This document shows positions 8,895-21,100 of a stretch of 34,932 bases of DNA, in pieces. Both the position numbers and the translations under genes were made by a program. The notes beneath the pieces are model-generated. The model saw only the letters and a list, made by a program, of their open reading frames with translations. It was not told the DNA's origin and made no database searches. The stretch lies in NCBI GenBank assembly GCA_965644295.1, contig CBFFRP010000381.1, positions 1 through 34,932 of the forward strand, written 5' to 3'. Position 1 is the stretch's first letter; each line of letters begins with the position of its first letter. The stretch comes from Paraphysomonas bandaiensis (Eukaryota > Chrysophyceae).

Positions 8895-10652
8895 CTATTT
8901 GTCACCGTGCACTCGGAACCGATAAAGACACGTAAAATCAGGATTTCCGTGGTTGCTTAACACCTTAATCCTAACATATTGCATCGGTTCACTAGGAGGG
9001 TTCATGAGAGCGAAATGTTGAACAGGCGACTCAGCGTTGATATCATATCTGCCTCGATAGACTAGCCTAATATTCAGTGTTAAAATCGGTGTAATATAGT
9101 TTGGTCAGATAGAGTGCTACCTGAAGGGTTCATTTTCGTGAGACATACCATAGACCTCGAAGTCTTTAGGTGCTGTTGTGATATCAGTGGCATCCTCTCT
9201 ATAGCAAAATAGTAAGCAGTTGAAGTATTATAACTACGTATGTAGTAGCATACCGGGATATATGGTCCAGGGTTATGGAGTGAATGTTCAGGGGGTACAG
9301 TAATTTTACAGTCAGAAAACCCTCTGACCCCTAAAGATGATAATTTACAGGCATCGCGTGTATCAGCACAGGGTACGTAGACAAACACATATACAACAAG
9401 GCGTGTGTTGTACACAGGCATGTAAATAGGTATCATTTCTACAACACCAGGTAAGATAGAACGGTGCGTGAAATTACCGCCATTGCCCAGCAGTGCCCTA
9501 AGGACGAATCCGAAGAGATGGCTTCCTCAGGATACCCCACACCTGTTTCCATACCAAGGCGAGCTTTTACAGCAAAAAAAAGGGGATTAGTGTCGTCTGG
9601 TACGTATGTGTCAGAAGTGAGCTGAGAGACGACCCGTGCTCCCGCCCCATGTAGAGCGTGGTCCGGGAATAGTGAGTCGCTTTTAAGTCCATCATGCTTA
9701 CTTGAGGTACAGGTGGATTGTGGGACAAGGTCGTTGCATCGACCTCGCTCTGTCTCCCATAAACGGGAAATAACGTCCTGTACCTGTTCGACAGTCATTC
9801 CAGTAGACTTTTGCGTCTCCCGTACTGCCTCAAGATGATTACCCATTCGGTATGCCACTAAGTCCTCCACGAGCTCAGTGGCAATATCTCTAAATGCTTC
9901 CATAGCACGACCCTCAACGTGTCCAGACAAGTCGAGCCGTGATATATGGTCAAGAACTTCATCACGTGCAACGGAAAACAATTCTGTGATTTGTTCACCC
10001 TCACGTGCTTTCATTTGCCCAGTACTGGCTACCATGTTCTTTAACTCCTGTAGATTCTCCTCTGTCTCAGTATATCTTCTGAGTACTTCCTCAAGCCGTT
10101 GTTGCAGGGCAAGTGCAGTTTCCTCTAATTGAGAGTACTTTTGTATGGCCGGTTCATGCATTGCTCTAGCGACATGAATCAACTTAACGTATTGCGAAAT
10201 GACTTCATCAACGCTTCGCACGGTGTCTAGACCTTCACTTGAGGAAGCCATAATTACATTAGTGTCATCTTGAACAGGGTTAGTGCATGTCTCAGTGACC
10301 GTTGAAACCAGTTCTGAGACAACTCTCACATGCTCTTGGAGGTCGCTGAGGCGTGCAGAAAAGCTATGCTGGATCATAGAAATATTCTTCTGCTGAGAAA
10401 CATGGTAGCTGAGTTCCTCTTCTACACCCATAATTTTCTATATAGTCAAGTCAAATCCAGCATCACGATAAGAGTATATCATCAACTAGAACATACCGAT
10501 GCGAATGTAACACTGCCATCATATGATCTCAGAGTGGTCGCTATGTACAGCAGCGATACGAGAACAAAAAACGCTCCAGAAAAAATAAAAGCAGCATCCA
10601 CCGCAATACTTGATGACTTGAGTCGACGATAGACTGCACTGACCCCTTTCAT
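8895..10652 (-). CDS. SUN-domain protein of the inner nuclear membrane, 480 aa
   Basis: SUN proteins span the inner nuclear membrane and bind KASH peptides in the perinuclear space, linking nucleus and cytoskeleton. There are five exons: 10652-10497, 10437-9478, 9330-9254, 9198-9121 and 9066-8895. Order of parts: a short basic nucleoplasmic N-terminus; one membrane helix (about 20-41, AFIFSGAFFVLVSLLYIATT); a long region with coiled-coil character (about 75-290, including LALQQRLEEVLRRYTETEEN); and the SUN domain (about 340-478). The domain has SLGHCWAMAGSEGFLTVKL, HSITLDHIS, TAPKDFEVYG, and the diagnostic end YVRIKVLSNHGNPDFTCLYR followed by FRVHG. Each intron keeps the frame across these motifs, including the SUN core split at AMA/GSEG. 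The first exon starts at the ATG just before MKGVSAVYRRLKS; a longer upstream start is possible but is unlike protein. The gene looks intact. Confidence 0.95.
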
Positions 10653-11165
10653 ATGCAAGAACCTGTGTATGTGTTTGTTATTATGAGGATATGTATGTGT
10701 GTATAGGAGTATACGGTACCTGTATATAATATCACACACAGAGATTAAAGTATTAAACAAACGATGATACCAGAGAAAGAGGTATCAGAGAATATGGGGG
10801 GAGTGATTGGAAGGTGTGTGGATGAGATAGGAGTTAATATATATATGGATTATATGCATAAGAGTCACGCTCAGGTTCAAATTTACAGTCACAGTTGCGG
10901 ATACATACATACATACATACATACATACATACATACATACATACATACATACATACATACATACATACATACATACATACATACATACATACATACATAC
11001 ATACATACATACATACATACATACATACATACATACATACATACATACATACATACATACATACATACATACATACATACATACAGACATATACATACAT
11101 ACATGTACATACATACATACATACATACATACATACATACATACATACATACATACATACATACA

Positions 11166-11197
<32 letters not shown>

Positions 11198-11353
11198 CAT
11201 ACATACATGTACATACATACATACATACATACATACATACATACATACATACATACATACATACATACATACATACATACATACATACATACATACATAC
11301 ATACATACATACATACATACATACATACATACATACATACATACATACATACA

Positions 11354-11385
<32 letters not shown>

Positions 11386-11457
11386 CATACATACATGTAC
11401 ATACATACATACATACATACATACATACATACATACATACATACATACATACATACA

Positions 11458-11489
<32 letters not shown>

Positions 11490-11577
11490 CATACATACAT
11501 GTACATACATACATACATACATACATACATACATACATACATACATACATACATACATACATACATACATACATACA

Positions 11578-11609
<32 letters not shown>

Positions 11610-12065
11610 CATACATACATGTACATACATACATACATACATACATACATACATACATACATACATACATACATACATACATACATACATACATACATAC
11701 ATACATACATACATACATACATACATACATACATACATACATACATACATACATACATACATACATAAATACAGCAGTACGTACTAAACTGAAAAATCCA
11801 TAGCACAAAAAAATAGGCAGAAAGAAATATGCTCATTTTTTTTACGAATGTAGACCATAATAGAAACGTAATTTCTCATAGATAATATTGACAACCTACA
11901 CACCAACCCGACAGATGGTAGACATGACGAGTGGCATATGGGTTGCTGTACAATACGCTTGTGCATATATATACAGGTCCAAGTATAGAGATCGATAATA
12001 GCACAGTGATACAACATATCCACTGCATATACTTATTCTTTACACACCACAAGTCGACTACAAAC
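10653..12065. other. Intergenic region dominated by a CATA satellite
   Basis: Upstream regions of the divergent SUN (-) and V-ATPase F (+) genes, separated by the large tetranucleotide array listed separately. The 130-300 bp flanking the array hold the presumed promoters. Open frames of more than 300 codons here are only the tetranucleotide read in several frames. Confidence 0.7.
10901..11768 (+). repeat. ~865 bp (CATA)n satellite with regularly recurring variant block
   Basis: Tandem CATA units run almost without interruption from about 10901 to 11768. Five variant blocks break the array, each containing CATATACATACATACATGTAC; their TGTAC cores begin at about 11104, 11208, 11396, 11500 and 11620. 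The spacings (104, 188, 104, 120) are all multiples of four and 104 occurs twice, which indicates duplication of larger segments as well as slippage of the unit. One extra substitution (CAGA) precedes the first block. Confidence 0.97.
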
Positions 12066-12566
12066 ATGGACGAATCAGGAAAACTTGTTGCTGTGATTGG
12101 GGACGAGGCATGTCATATGCATCTTGTGATCTGTATCAGTGTAATGGTGTGCTATGCAGGACACTGTCACGGGGTTTGTGCTGGCAGGCGTCGGACACAG
12201 AACTGTAGAGGGACAGAATTTCATGATAGTGAAATCAGGTGCAGCGGTTATAATTGTTATGTATATTTCTCAAGTTTTTTTTTGCAATAGATACCGAGGT
12301 CCCTGCCATAGAAGATGCCTTCAGAAGTTACACCTCTCGTAGTGATGTGGGTATTGTTCTCATCAACCAACACGTAAGTTCATTGACACCTATGATTATT
12401 TTGTAAATGGCATTTACAGATTGCTAATGATATTCGCCACCTCTTGAGAGATTACAACAAGACCATCCCCACTATTCTTGAGATTCCGTCTAAAGACCAA
12501 CCCTACGACCCCGAGCAGGACTACATCATGCAGCGTGTCAATCTCATGCTTGGAGGACAGGCCTAA
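12066..12566 (+). CDS. VMA7: V-type proton ATPase subunit F
   Basis: Subunit F is part of the central rotor stalk of the V1 sector, which drives proton pumping into vacuoles and other acidic compartments. There are four exons: 12066-12107, 12160-12238, 12291-12373 and 12420-12566, giving 116 aa, the usual size (human 119). The product matches the family throughout: GKLVAVIGDE|DTVTGFVLAGVG, AIEDAFRSY, DVGIVLINQHIANDIRHLL, PTILEIPSKDQPYD. The first intron begins with GC rather than GT (GCATGT...ATGCAG); any GT donor nearby breaks the conserved GDEDTVTGF or creates a stop. The other two introns are ordinary. The start has ACAAAC before ATG. The gene is complete. Confidence 0.97.
12108..12159 (+). 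other. GC-AG intron in V-ATPase F
   Basis: A 52-nt intron with donor GCATGT and acceptor ATGCAG. The flanking exons join GGGGACGAG to GACACTGTC, exactly restoring the conserved GDEDTV motif. Confidence 0.85.
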
Positions 12567-13119
12567 ATATTCAACAAGTGATTTTTGCATTTGTAAGATG
12601 AACTTAGTGCACTCTTCCTAGTCAACTATTTTATTGACTGTATGTCATTGTTGCATGGTTTCGTCGTATAAGTTTATCGCTAGTAACTCGCTCACTGATA
12701 ATAATCCTTCAAATTTATTGCGTATAATTTGTAACCACACATTTGGACATGTGTGAGTGCTTATATGTGAAGTGTACACAGATATATAGGTATTACGCAT
12801 ATCAGAGTGCATGAAACCTTCTTACTGAAGCAAATATTAAAATCAAACTGTTGGAGTTTGGAATGTATCTAGATGTCTAAATAGTGGTTTTAATAAGTGC
12901 AGAGCATTAAATCTCGTGAAAATATAGTACCTATCTTCATAAGTAATTCTTAAGTTTACAAAATTTAACTTTTCACACTATTCAAAGTGCACTATACACT
13001 ATACAGCATGCCCGGGCTAAGTCGTATTCCTAATTCCTAAACACCTACCTCCTCGATTGTAATGCACAGGTGTTTCGCATCTGTGGCATCTATATATACA
13101 TATATACATGCTATACATA
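12567..13119. other. Convergent 3' intergenic region
   Basis: AT-rich sequence between the 3' ends of V-ATPase F (+) and the DUF5672-like gene (-). It should hold 3' UTRs and polyadenylation signals. I see no gene or notable repeat. Confidence 0.5.
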
Positions 13120-14364
13120 TTAACAGCTTCGCTTCTTAGGGTTCAACGCACATATACTCTTGGCACACTTTTCTCTATCTAAAACGGCACCAAAACACCC
13201 AGGTTCATGAATGGACGGGTACAATATTTTCATTTCAGGACAATATTTGGTCATTTCTTCCCTAGTATCCCAAGGTATTGAAGGCAATGGGTCGGAGACA
13301 GTAAAAGCAGTTACATTTGCAACTTTACCATACGCGGAGAACTGCTCAATGACCTATTCGTTGTATACACAAACAAATAATTAGTTACACATCACTTTCA
13401 CCCAGCATATAAGAATAAGCTCATATCAGAATATAAGAATATAGTTTAGATATACATCTACTTAAAAATTTGTATGGTGATTTCTGTAGATCACGAATTC
13501 ATATAATCGCAAATGAACTTACCTCATATGATGGAAGTATGAATTTATGTCTTGCCCTCAGCATACGAGATACAAAAAACTCATCTTCTCGTCCCCACGA
13601 CTGGTACGCATTAAGGCGTTCATTCTTCGGTAGCTTCTCCGTCTCTTGAGATAATATCGATAGCATTACTGTGCGATTTCTCAAACTTATACCTCCTCCT
13701 CCAGGCCCTCCCTGAAGTATGTACAATAATGATACAGACGAAATCAATATCAGGTATAGCCATATACCTTGAACAGGCCCCAAGGGGCACCTATGTAATC
13801 ATAGGACATAAAATTTTCAATCGTAAATGGTGAATTTGAGCATATCACATGGTTACCACTAAAAAGTAGTACCTTATCGGCAAGCATTTGCTCCCATATC
13901 CATGGGTGTAACATCAGATGAATTGGTCTCTTTCGTTCACTACTAATAGATTGTGGTATTTTAGTTAGATGGATGCGATCACTTTTTTCAATCAGACGCT
14001 TCAGACCTTTGTTTAAATCTAATCCCGACCAAAATTGAGCATTGTCAATGTGAAATATCTGTAACGGCCAACTACTTGGAATGTTGTTCAGGACATTATA
14101 TATCATAGCCGTATATCGTCTCTGGAACCAAGCCGGCTGATTGTGCATCAGAGTAACAGCTGCACCACTTGGTCGCTGCTTTATATCGACATCATTTCGT
14201 GCACCATCACCCATAACAACGTTTCGAATGGTTTGCGTATTAGCCGTATCAGGGTTGCAGAGGAACTCTTTGCCCTCATTGGTAGGGTGTATGGAATAAT
14301 AATATAATAAGCATGCAAACTGAAGGATACAAACACAATAGAGCACTGATTTGGTGTTTACCAT
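13120..14364 (-). CDS. DUF5672-family glycosyltransferase-like type II membrane protein, 339 aa
   Basis: There are three exons: 14364-13768, 13711-13523 and 13353-13120. The N-terminus is a signal anchor (about 6-25, SVLYCVCILQFACLLYYYS), which predicts Golgi or ER lumenal orientation. The rest follows the pattern I know for DUF5672 proteins: AWFQRRYTAMIYNVLNNIP, LQIFHIDNAQFW, then MSYDYIGAPWGLFK joined by the first splice to a glycine-rich GGPGGGGISLRNR segment, and later SWGREDEFFVSRML. The D/E-rich EDEFF block resembles the acidic motif of this family, which is thought to transfer sugars, but substrate and activity cannot be inferred. Six cysteines near the C-terminus suit a lumenal domain. 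The gene is complete; family assignment is from memory. Confidence 0.78.
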
Positions 14365-15012
14365 GAGGTAAAAGTGATGGTGGATTGCTTTTTACGTGCA
14401 ATAGATTCTTGCCTAGCTCTAACTGATCTTATCAATGCCTTACATGATATCGGCATCCTTCGTATATTTTTGTTCATATATGCCTCTATTTTTGAGACAA
14501 CAATTGTCTGTATTACAGCCGTAGTTGTATATCAGTAATATAGACGAGTTTTGCTTCAATTTATTTCCGAAAAATATGATGCTGCCTGCCGATCAGCGAT
14601 ATGTACTACTGCTGTATTCCATACAACTCTATCTACAGTACCGCTGTGTGTATGTGTGCATACAGCACTGTATTCTACACTTGCTACAGTATTTTCACTC
14701 TGTCTATTCTGTATTTTCGAATGAAATTGTCCGGATGGAAACCGTAATATTTCAATATTTTAACTATACAATCTACGCTACTTAAAAATTGTCTTGAGAA
14801 CAAATATATATTTCGACGGGAGGTACAAATACATAGAGATGCTACTCGTATGTGTAGCTACATGTGCGTGAATCTCGAGATCAAGGAGGTTAAATGCAGC
14901 ATCCACAGCAGTAGCATTCTATCAGTCAATACTCTCATTAAAATTCATTTCTCTTCAATGACATGGTCTCCATATATTACTGTATCTAAATACAATACTT
15001 TAAACTGATAGA
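14365..15012. other. Divergent intergenic region
   Basis: Upstream regions of the DUF5672-like gene (-) and the next gene (+). It contains short copies of the TACTGCTGTA and GTATGTGTGCATACAGC repeats that recur in other intergenic parts (for example 17590-17660). An 86-codon open frame at 14525-14785 consists of this AT-rich sequence and is not supported. Confidence 0.5.
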
Positions 15013-16511
15013 ATGTTCCAAGAATTCTTTAAATCAGCTACCAGTGTACTGTATATGACACCCGAAGAACCTCCTCGACACTTCATAGATACTGATATAT
15101 CCACATGTATGTGCTGGAGGAAAACACCATTAGATCGTATGAAACTGATTGATTCAATCAGATTACATGTCCCAACAGATCAAGAGAGAAGTAACCTTAA
15201 GATACCTCATCATATACATAGAGTTGATATGATGGATCTGTCGAAGGTGTTAATGATGTGTGGGGGTCATAATGGTGTGAAGTTTACCGATGAGGAGATG
15301 TCGTCTATTATATTACTTGTGAAGGATTTGAACGGGTTCATATGGCAATTAGAAACTCATTTCCACAGTATGGCACATGACGTTGTTAACAGCAGCTTGG
15401 ATGGCGAACTACTGGATGATAGGGGACTTCTGTCGGAAGCGATTAATCTTTCAGAGCGCGACCTGTTGGTTTTAAGTTTTCACATGAAGGCAGATACTAT
15501 TTTTAGGCTTCTGAGTAACCTGCAGTCCACTATACGGAACAAGTATCAAGAACAACTCTGCCAGGCCTCGAGGAGGCATACATCAGGTTTTCCCTATATT
15601 TCACGATATATATGTCTGCATATTTTTCTATTTTCCGTTTGCTATATAAGAGTGTGCGATATATATGCCTGTGTTCCATGAATGCCTGATTCTCTACGAT
15701 GTGTCCTCTAGGATCTCGAGCTTTACTAACTCGCCAGTGTGACCCAGCGTTACCCAACACAAATATAATAGAACCTTGGCTGGAAGTACTGCTGAACAAA
15801 TTTCGCAGAGAGTATATGAATGTTCAAATGTTGGAGCATGATACAAATGTGTTGCGATCCGTGGTAAAGGAAGCTCAACACCAACAAATTCAGTGTCGCC
15901 AACGAAAGTTGCACCAGAAAAAATATGGTTGGAGGGGCATGTCTAACAGGAAATATTCCCAAGACAATGAAAATGCGTCATATGCAATAGATAGTAGCCA
16001 ATCAGATTCTATGCAGTTCAGATATCTGCAAGTGAAAGAAGAAAGTGAAGATAGCTATAAAGAGTTAAAACGAATAGGTGTAAAATTAGGACTGTTTTGT
16101 GCGTTTTTAAGTTGTTGCTTGTGCTGTGGGATACCTTGTAGTAATACGGAACAGAGAGCCTTGTTTCAGGTACGATTGCTTGATGTAGCAAGCTGCATGG
16201 GTTATGTTGGGCTCAAGAGTGCGAGCTGGTGTATGTGCGTGTGTCGTGTTTAATTATGTATGTTTGGCTATGTTACTGTATTTTATATTTATTATGTACA
16301 GCTGATTTACCTCAGTCGAGATGAGAAAGCAATGAGGAGCGGATCCCTTTCTGTGGACAGTATTTCTCAAGATTACGTGTTTTCGTATACACAGAAGTAC
16401 TGGGCGAATAGACTATTTGAATTCCTGCGAGACACTGCCATGAGAGAATTTGCATGTGTGGCTGAAGAATCCCTTTTCAATTTCAATTCGATTTTATCTG
16501 TGTGCTTATAG
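15013..16511 (+). CDS. Hypothetical coiled-coil protein with Cys-rich hydrophobic segment, 413 aa
   Basis: There are three exons: 15013-15586, 15712-16169 and 16302-16511. The second junction is phase 0 with a normal donor (GTACGA). The first uses an unusual GTTTTC donor, chosen because the acceptor TCTAG|GATCTCG needs a phase-1 donor and the alternatives I tested give stops. Residues 1-190 look globular with helices (for example LSKVLMMCGGHNGVKFTDEE). Residues 210-260 are charged and probably coiled coil (MLEHDTNVLRSVVKEAQHQQ). Residues about 315-334 are hydrophobic with six cysteines (GLFCAFLSCCLCCGIPC), perhaps a membrane or palmitoylated segment. The C-terminal exon is helical. No family is recognised and no function is proposed. 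Confidence 0.7.
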
Positions 16512-16893
16512 TTTATATAAATACCATTTACAAATAATCGTTTCTGGTGGTGTTAAGTCGTAAATGTGTCGTGGTATTGTGTACTGTAATCAGTTAATGA
16601 CTGTTCGTGATTTTTAAAGTATCATGAATTTTACTCACCGAGTATATCTACCAAACTACCTACTAAAAATCCGACTTCTTACTTCCGAATACTACTCTTC
16701 TTTCACAGATACATCACTCGTACTTTTACTCCAACAACGATGGTGAATATCAAAGAATATTGTGTGTTACCAAAATTCAATTATATTAATTAATGGTTAT
16801 ATACATATGGGCTGATGGTCCATTGTCGCAACATGCAGAAGTGGTTGCATCTATGTCAATTCTTGCTTAAATCTCCCTTATGACATCAGTCGC
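16512..16893. other. Convergent 3' intergenic region
   Basis: AT-rich sequence between two convergent genes. It presumably contains their 3' UTRs. No feature is supported. Confidence 0.5.
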
Positions 16894-17447
16894 CTACGTT
16901 GCGTCTTGTGACTTGTCATTTTCCTGAGGTTCCTCAGCCTTCTCATCCTCATTAGATTCTTTAACTCGCCAAAGCAACCCTGCGAAACACCCGAATGATA
17001 CCATAAGTATAAAGCATTGTCGATTGTGAAGGGGACAAAAATACCTGCCACTGTTTTATCGAGCTCCGGGTCCGAGTTTTTGAGCTGAAGGTAACATTAC
17101 ACGTTAATAGACACCACTTACTATACTATAAACTCCTTACTTTATTGAAATGATTCTGCATCCGACTATTTCTACTCTCAATATCTTTAACTTTAAAGGT
17201 ATTGGTCTTTACCTGTGCACATATCATAATCATCACTCTTATCGTATCACACGTGCAGACTGTGTACCAGTTCGGCAATTTTCTCATCATCTGTTTTTGA
17301 ATATGCGTTTGAGAACCAGAATGCTATTCCTGTTGGTATGGTAAACATAACCAGGAACTTGGCTAACTCTGACTGTATATATGTATATATAACAACAGTT
17401 AGACACAGTGAGAAAATACAAGAGAAGAGGGTTACATTTATCTTCAT
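16894..17447 (-). CDS. Small membrane protein with charged tail, 125 aa
   Basis: There are four exons: 17447-17268, 17212-17141, 17084-17045 and 16979-16894. The three later introns have good donors and acceptors and keep one frame. Residues 5-22 and about 29-47 are hydrophobic (LFSCIFSLCLTVVIYTYI and KFLVMFTIPTGIAFWFS), then a charged helical part (TDDEKIAELV, DIESRNSRMQNHFNKLKNSD), and an acidic tail ending ENDKSQDAT. Size and layout resemble small organelle membrane or assembly proteins, but I cannot assign one. A 47-nt stretch inside exon 1 (17419-17373) has GTATTT and ACAG ends like an intron; removing it shifts the frame, so I keep it as coding. The ATG is in an AACAACAACAATG context. 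Confidence 0.65.
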
Positions 17448-18169
17448 TGTTGTTGTTTGAAACACCGGTATAGGGGTATTGGTGGAGGGAGTGGATGCAG
17501 TTGTGAGGGGGTGAGATGTATAGAGTATGTAAGGTGAAAGTTCTGTCCACTTAATTCACATCACGACACAATGACTGCCATAACCATATACACATACTGT
17601 ATACACATACACTGCTGTATGTATGTATATATATGTATGTGTGCATATACATACAGCAGACTATACGTCATACTTCTAGAAATACTGCTGTAGGATTGCC
17701 TACTACGTACATATATGAATGTATGTACACTGTCGAAGTACGGTATGTGGAGGTACAACTGAGGAAATTCTTCAAAAAAGCCTATATTTGAGGAAAATAA
17801 CGAAAAATCCCATATATTTTTCCATAGAATATGAAAATTTTCGTACAATGAACATGTAGATACTCTATATAGAACATCAGTATACGGTATACATATACAC
17901 CAATATGTATAGATACTGCTGTGTACTGCTGTATATACAGTCCTGTGTATGTATGTATGCTGATATAGAAGCCTCTACATATATATACATACATACATAT
18001 CAACAGAGCAGATCTCCAACATACACCTCGCCATGTCAATCCCCATCACATTCACCACTCCATCCATATATTTCTCTATCAAACAGGGTGTGTAGTAGTA
18101 TATCTCTTCTCGTTCACTCCTCTTAACGGCTGTATTCATACATACATACATACATACACATACACACAT
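17448..18169. other. Divergent intergenic region with microsatellites
   Basis: Upstream regions of the small membrane protein (-) and TBC1D23-like gene (+). It holds many short GTATGTAT, TACTGCTGTA and CATACATA repeats. A block at 17781-17807 shares AAATAACGAAAAA and its surroundings with the centre of the foldback element near 7745-7770. A CATA array (18136-18166) ends 3 nt before the TBC1D23-like start codon. Open frames here reflect repeats. Confidence 0.55.
18136..18166 (+). repeat. (CATA)n microsatellite directly upstream of the TBC1D23-like start codon
   Basis: Five to six CATA units followed by CACATACACACAT run straight into the ATG at 18170. It is probably transcribed as part of the 5' UTR. 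Confidence 0.85.
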
Positions 18170-21100
18170 ATGGACTCCACTGATACTAACATAGAAGCCA
18201 TCTGTATAGATGCCATACAATCCGTGTTTCCTGACATAACAGATCTCCGTATAAAGTGTGCGGAGTGTGGTGTCCCGGCTAACTATAGAGGGCAGGTATG
18301 GAGCCTGCTGCTGTCGGGCTCCATCAGCCCTGACAGTGAAGTCGAAGACACCAGAAACATTAACATGGAGATCATGAATCAGAATGAACTGGAATCGGAT
18401 ATCTCTGCTTTATCTCATCATCTTTTTCGTAAACACGATTTGGATGAGGATTCTGTTAAGCGGTCCATTAGGTGCATTATATCGTTATATTGCAAGCGGC
18501 AGAATCTCCCGTATTTGCCATTCATGAGCGATGTTCTAGTTCCTTTATTGGTTTGCTCCTGTTCTCTATCACCTCCTATAGCTTCGTCTTGCTTCTATTC
18601 CCTTTGTAATTCTTTTCTTCCTGTGTACGGGTACTATTCGAATTCTACAATTCTGTCGTGCTCTGCATTTGAGCTCCGTAGAAATGAACTAATAAAAGAT
18701 AAACTATCTGCATGGTTACGACTACTAGTTGCCTATCACTTTCCTACACTTGCACTTCATCTCGATTCGGTACATCCCAACTGGGAACGACTTGTACACC
18801 GTGAAAATCGGACTGGGAACTATACAGATGGCATGATTCCCATATCTTGGGTGTGTGGCGTATTTGCTGGCTGCATTCTTTCCCCAGATGCGCTTTTGGT
18901 TCTCTGGGATTGGTGTATTGTTCACGACCAGCCCATGGGAGGTCTATACCTATCTGCGTCGCTATTAGGAGCACATGAAGAGACATTGCTGACGTTAACT
19001 TCTCCGCAGCAGGTGACTCATCATTACCCGTTTGTGCACGTGTGATTTATATACAGTATATAAATATATATGACATGAACGTTGTTTTTAAGTTTTTATG
19101 CAGCTCCACGAATGGGTGACATCCATGTGTTCTGGTGGGTCTGTTCGCCTCAAGACCTCTCCCTTGTTTCCGTGCGAGCACTCGGGTGGTACTGAAGACA
19201 AGCCGTTTGGGGCGTTGGAAAACAACCTTGATGATAGTATAGAGTATGACGATGACGATGAGTTCAACATGACAGGAAGAAATTTAGGAATGGGTCGTGG
19301 ACTCGCTAATAGAGGAAATACAGGCCTGAACTTGGTGTCGCTTGGTCAGTCTCTTAAAACTTCATCATCCGGTGTCACAGCAGCCTCTCCAGAAGCAAGT
19401 CAGAACACAAAAGCCTCAGTGGGATTTTACGATATCCCTTGTGAATATGATGATAACGAAGAGCCAATTGAAGCTAACCCAGAAGTAGCGATGAAAAATT
19501 CAAATACAACTGTAGAGAGCGATGAGAACTCCACTTGTGAGGAAAAATTAATTAACTGCGGACATAGTACAGCAGGCGATAGTAGCATCGTAGAGAAGGC
19601 TTTTCTATGTGGATGGGTGAAATGTACATCCGTATTGATGCGAAATACACCTATTACATTCCAGAAAGCAGTAAAAACAGTGCCTGATTGGGCCGCAGCA
19701 CGTGCTCGAAGTGAGCTTGTGGTTTGTGATACTTTTGAGCAACTGGGTGATGATGAACAGGAGTTAGATAAATCTAATCATAATTGGGGCAGGCTCAGTA
19801 GAAGCAACAGTGTCGGCAGTGATAGTGATCTCAGTGCAGATATGCAGCAGTGTGGGGTGTTTCGTGAAGAATCAGATACCTCACTGTATAGTGAATCCAT
19901 GAAGCCACATGACCCGACTGGGAGTCCGGATAAAACTAATACAGACTCTGCATTGCATATGACGGATATAAACTCAGGTATAGCTGCTTACGGCAAAGCA
20001 CTGTGGACGAAGGGATATGATATGATGTCTCTTAAGGTAATTTCGCAATTTTGTCCATTGTCATATTACGACGCCTGCATACTGCCAATATGCAGCTTGG
20101 CCAACTTGTATATCTAGTCAACTGAGAAACGTAATCGTAGCTAACAGATGTCTATACAGTCTGCAGGAATCTCCAACCAAATCGACGAAGGGAATGATAA
20201 CACCCCCACGACGACGTTGTCGTCAACTTCGTCCCGGTATACCTATCATACACCCACATATCGGGCATGCATGTTCACAAGCGCTAATGAGGTTTTACCT
20301 TGCGTATGTTCCACTCGACGACGTGATAATATCAGCTCAAGAATGTTATTTCAAGAAGCCTTTCGTAATGCTGCAATGTCTGTTCTATCCGGTGATGGTG
20401 GCACGAATGATTCCTCTTCACCAAGCCTTCCTTCTCCATCAACAGATAATTTGCATGTGTCAGAAAAACCATTTTTTTTTGCTGTGGACTGCTGGCCAGA
20501 AGATGATAATGCAGTAGGGAGAAGACCATTCAGAATACCCAAAGCTTTCACCATGCCTTATACAGCTGTTGTGGACGCTACTGCAATGTCTAATATGCTC
20601 TCTGTACTTGAACCGCTGTCAAATATGGTTCATATTGTGCTTATTGGAAAAGGCCATGAGTTCATAAGACAACATGAGAATAGAAAGTTGGCGCAATTGA
20701 GTCCGAAATCTAAGCCTAAAGTGTTGGATGAGGGTTTGCTCAGCATCGCAACAGCGGTAGGTTGCGCTTGTATTTTCTGATTATTCTCTTTTTTTATTGC
20801 AGATGGTGTATTGTAGAATATAATTATGTTTGGCAATAGCTTCTTGCGTTTTCGTAACATTTGTTTATCAGGAAGAAGATGCCCAGATTGGTGCAATGGC
20901 TATGTCTCTCATAAAACACGGTTTCTCTCACGTGTCTATCCTGGAGGGAGGATATGGCTCCGTCCTGCGCTACTTGCGGTATTGTGATGGTCTGGGCGGA
21001 CTTGACACAGATGGTAGTGAATGTACTCCATCATCTTCAATCGATACACCATCAAAGAACCCCAAAAGAGGTGACCACGAGAATGAATCTCTTGGGTTGC

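Noticed and set aside
9080-9436. 118-codon minus-strand frame as part of the SUN protein
   Set aside because: It is intron plus a wrong frame of the SUN exons. Splicing 9478 to 9330 restores the conserved GSEGFLTVKL.
10764-11836. Open frames of 300-334 codons on both strands
   Set aside because: They are the tetranucleotide CATA array read in several frames (YIHT or MYVC repeats). The array is stop-free in several frames by composition and shows no coding signature.
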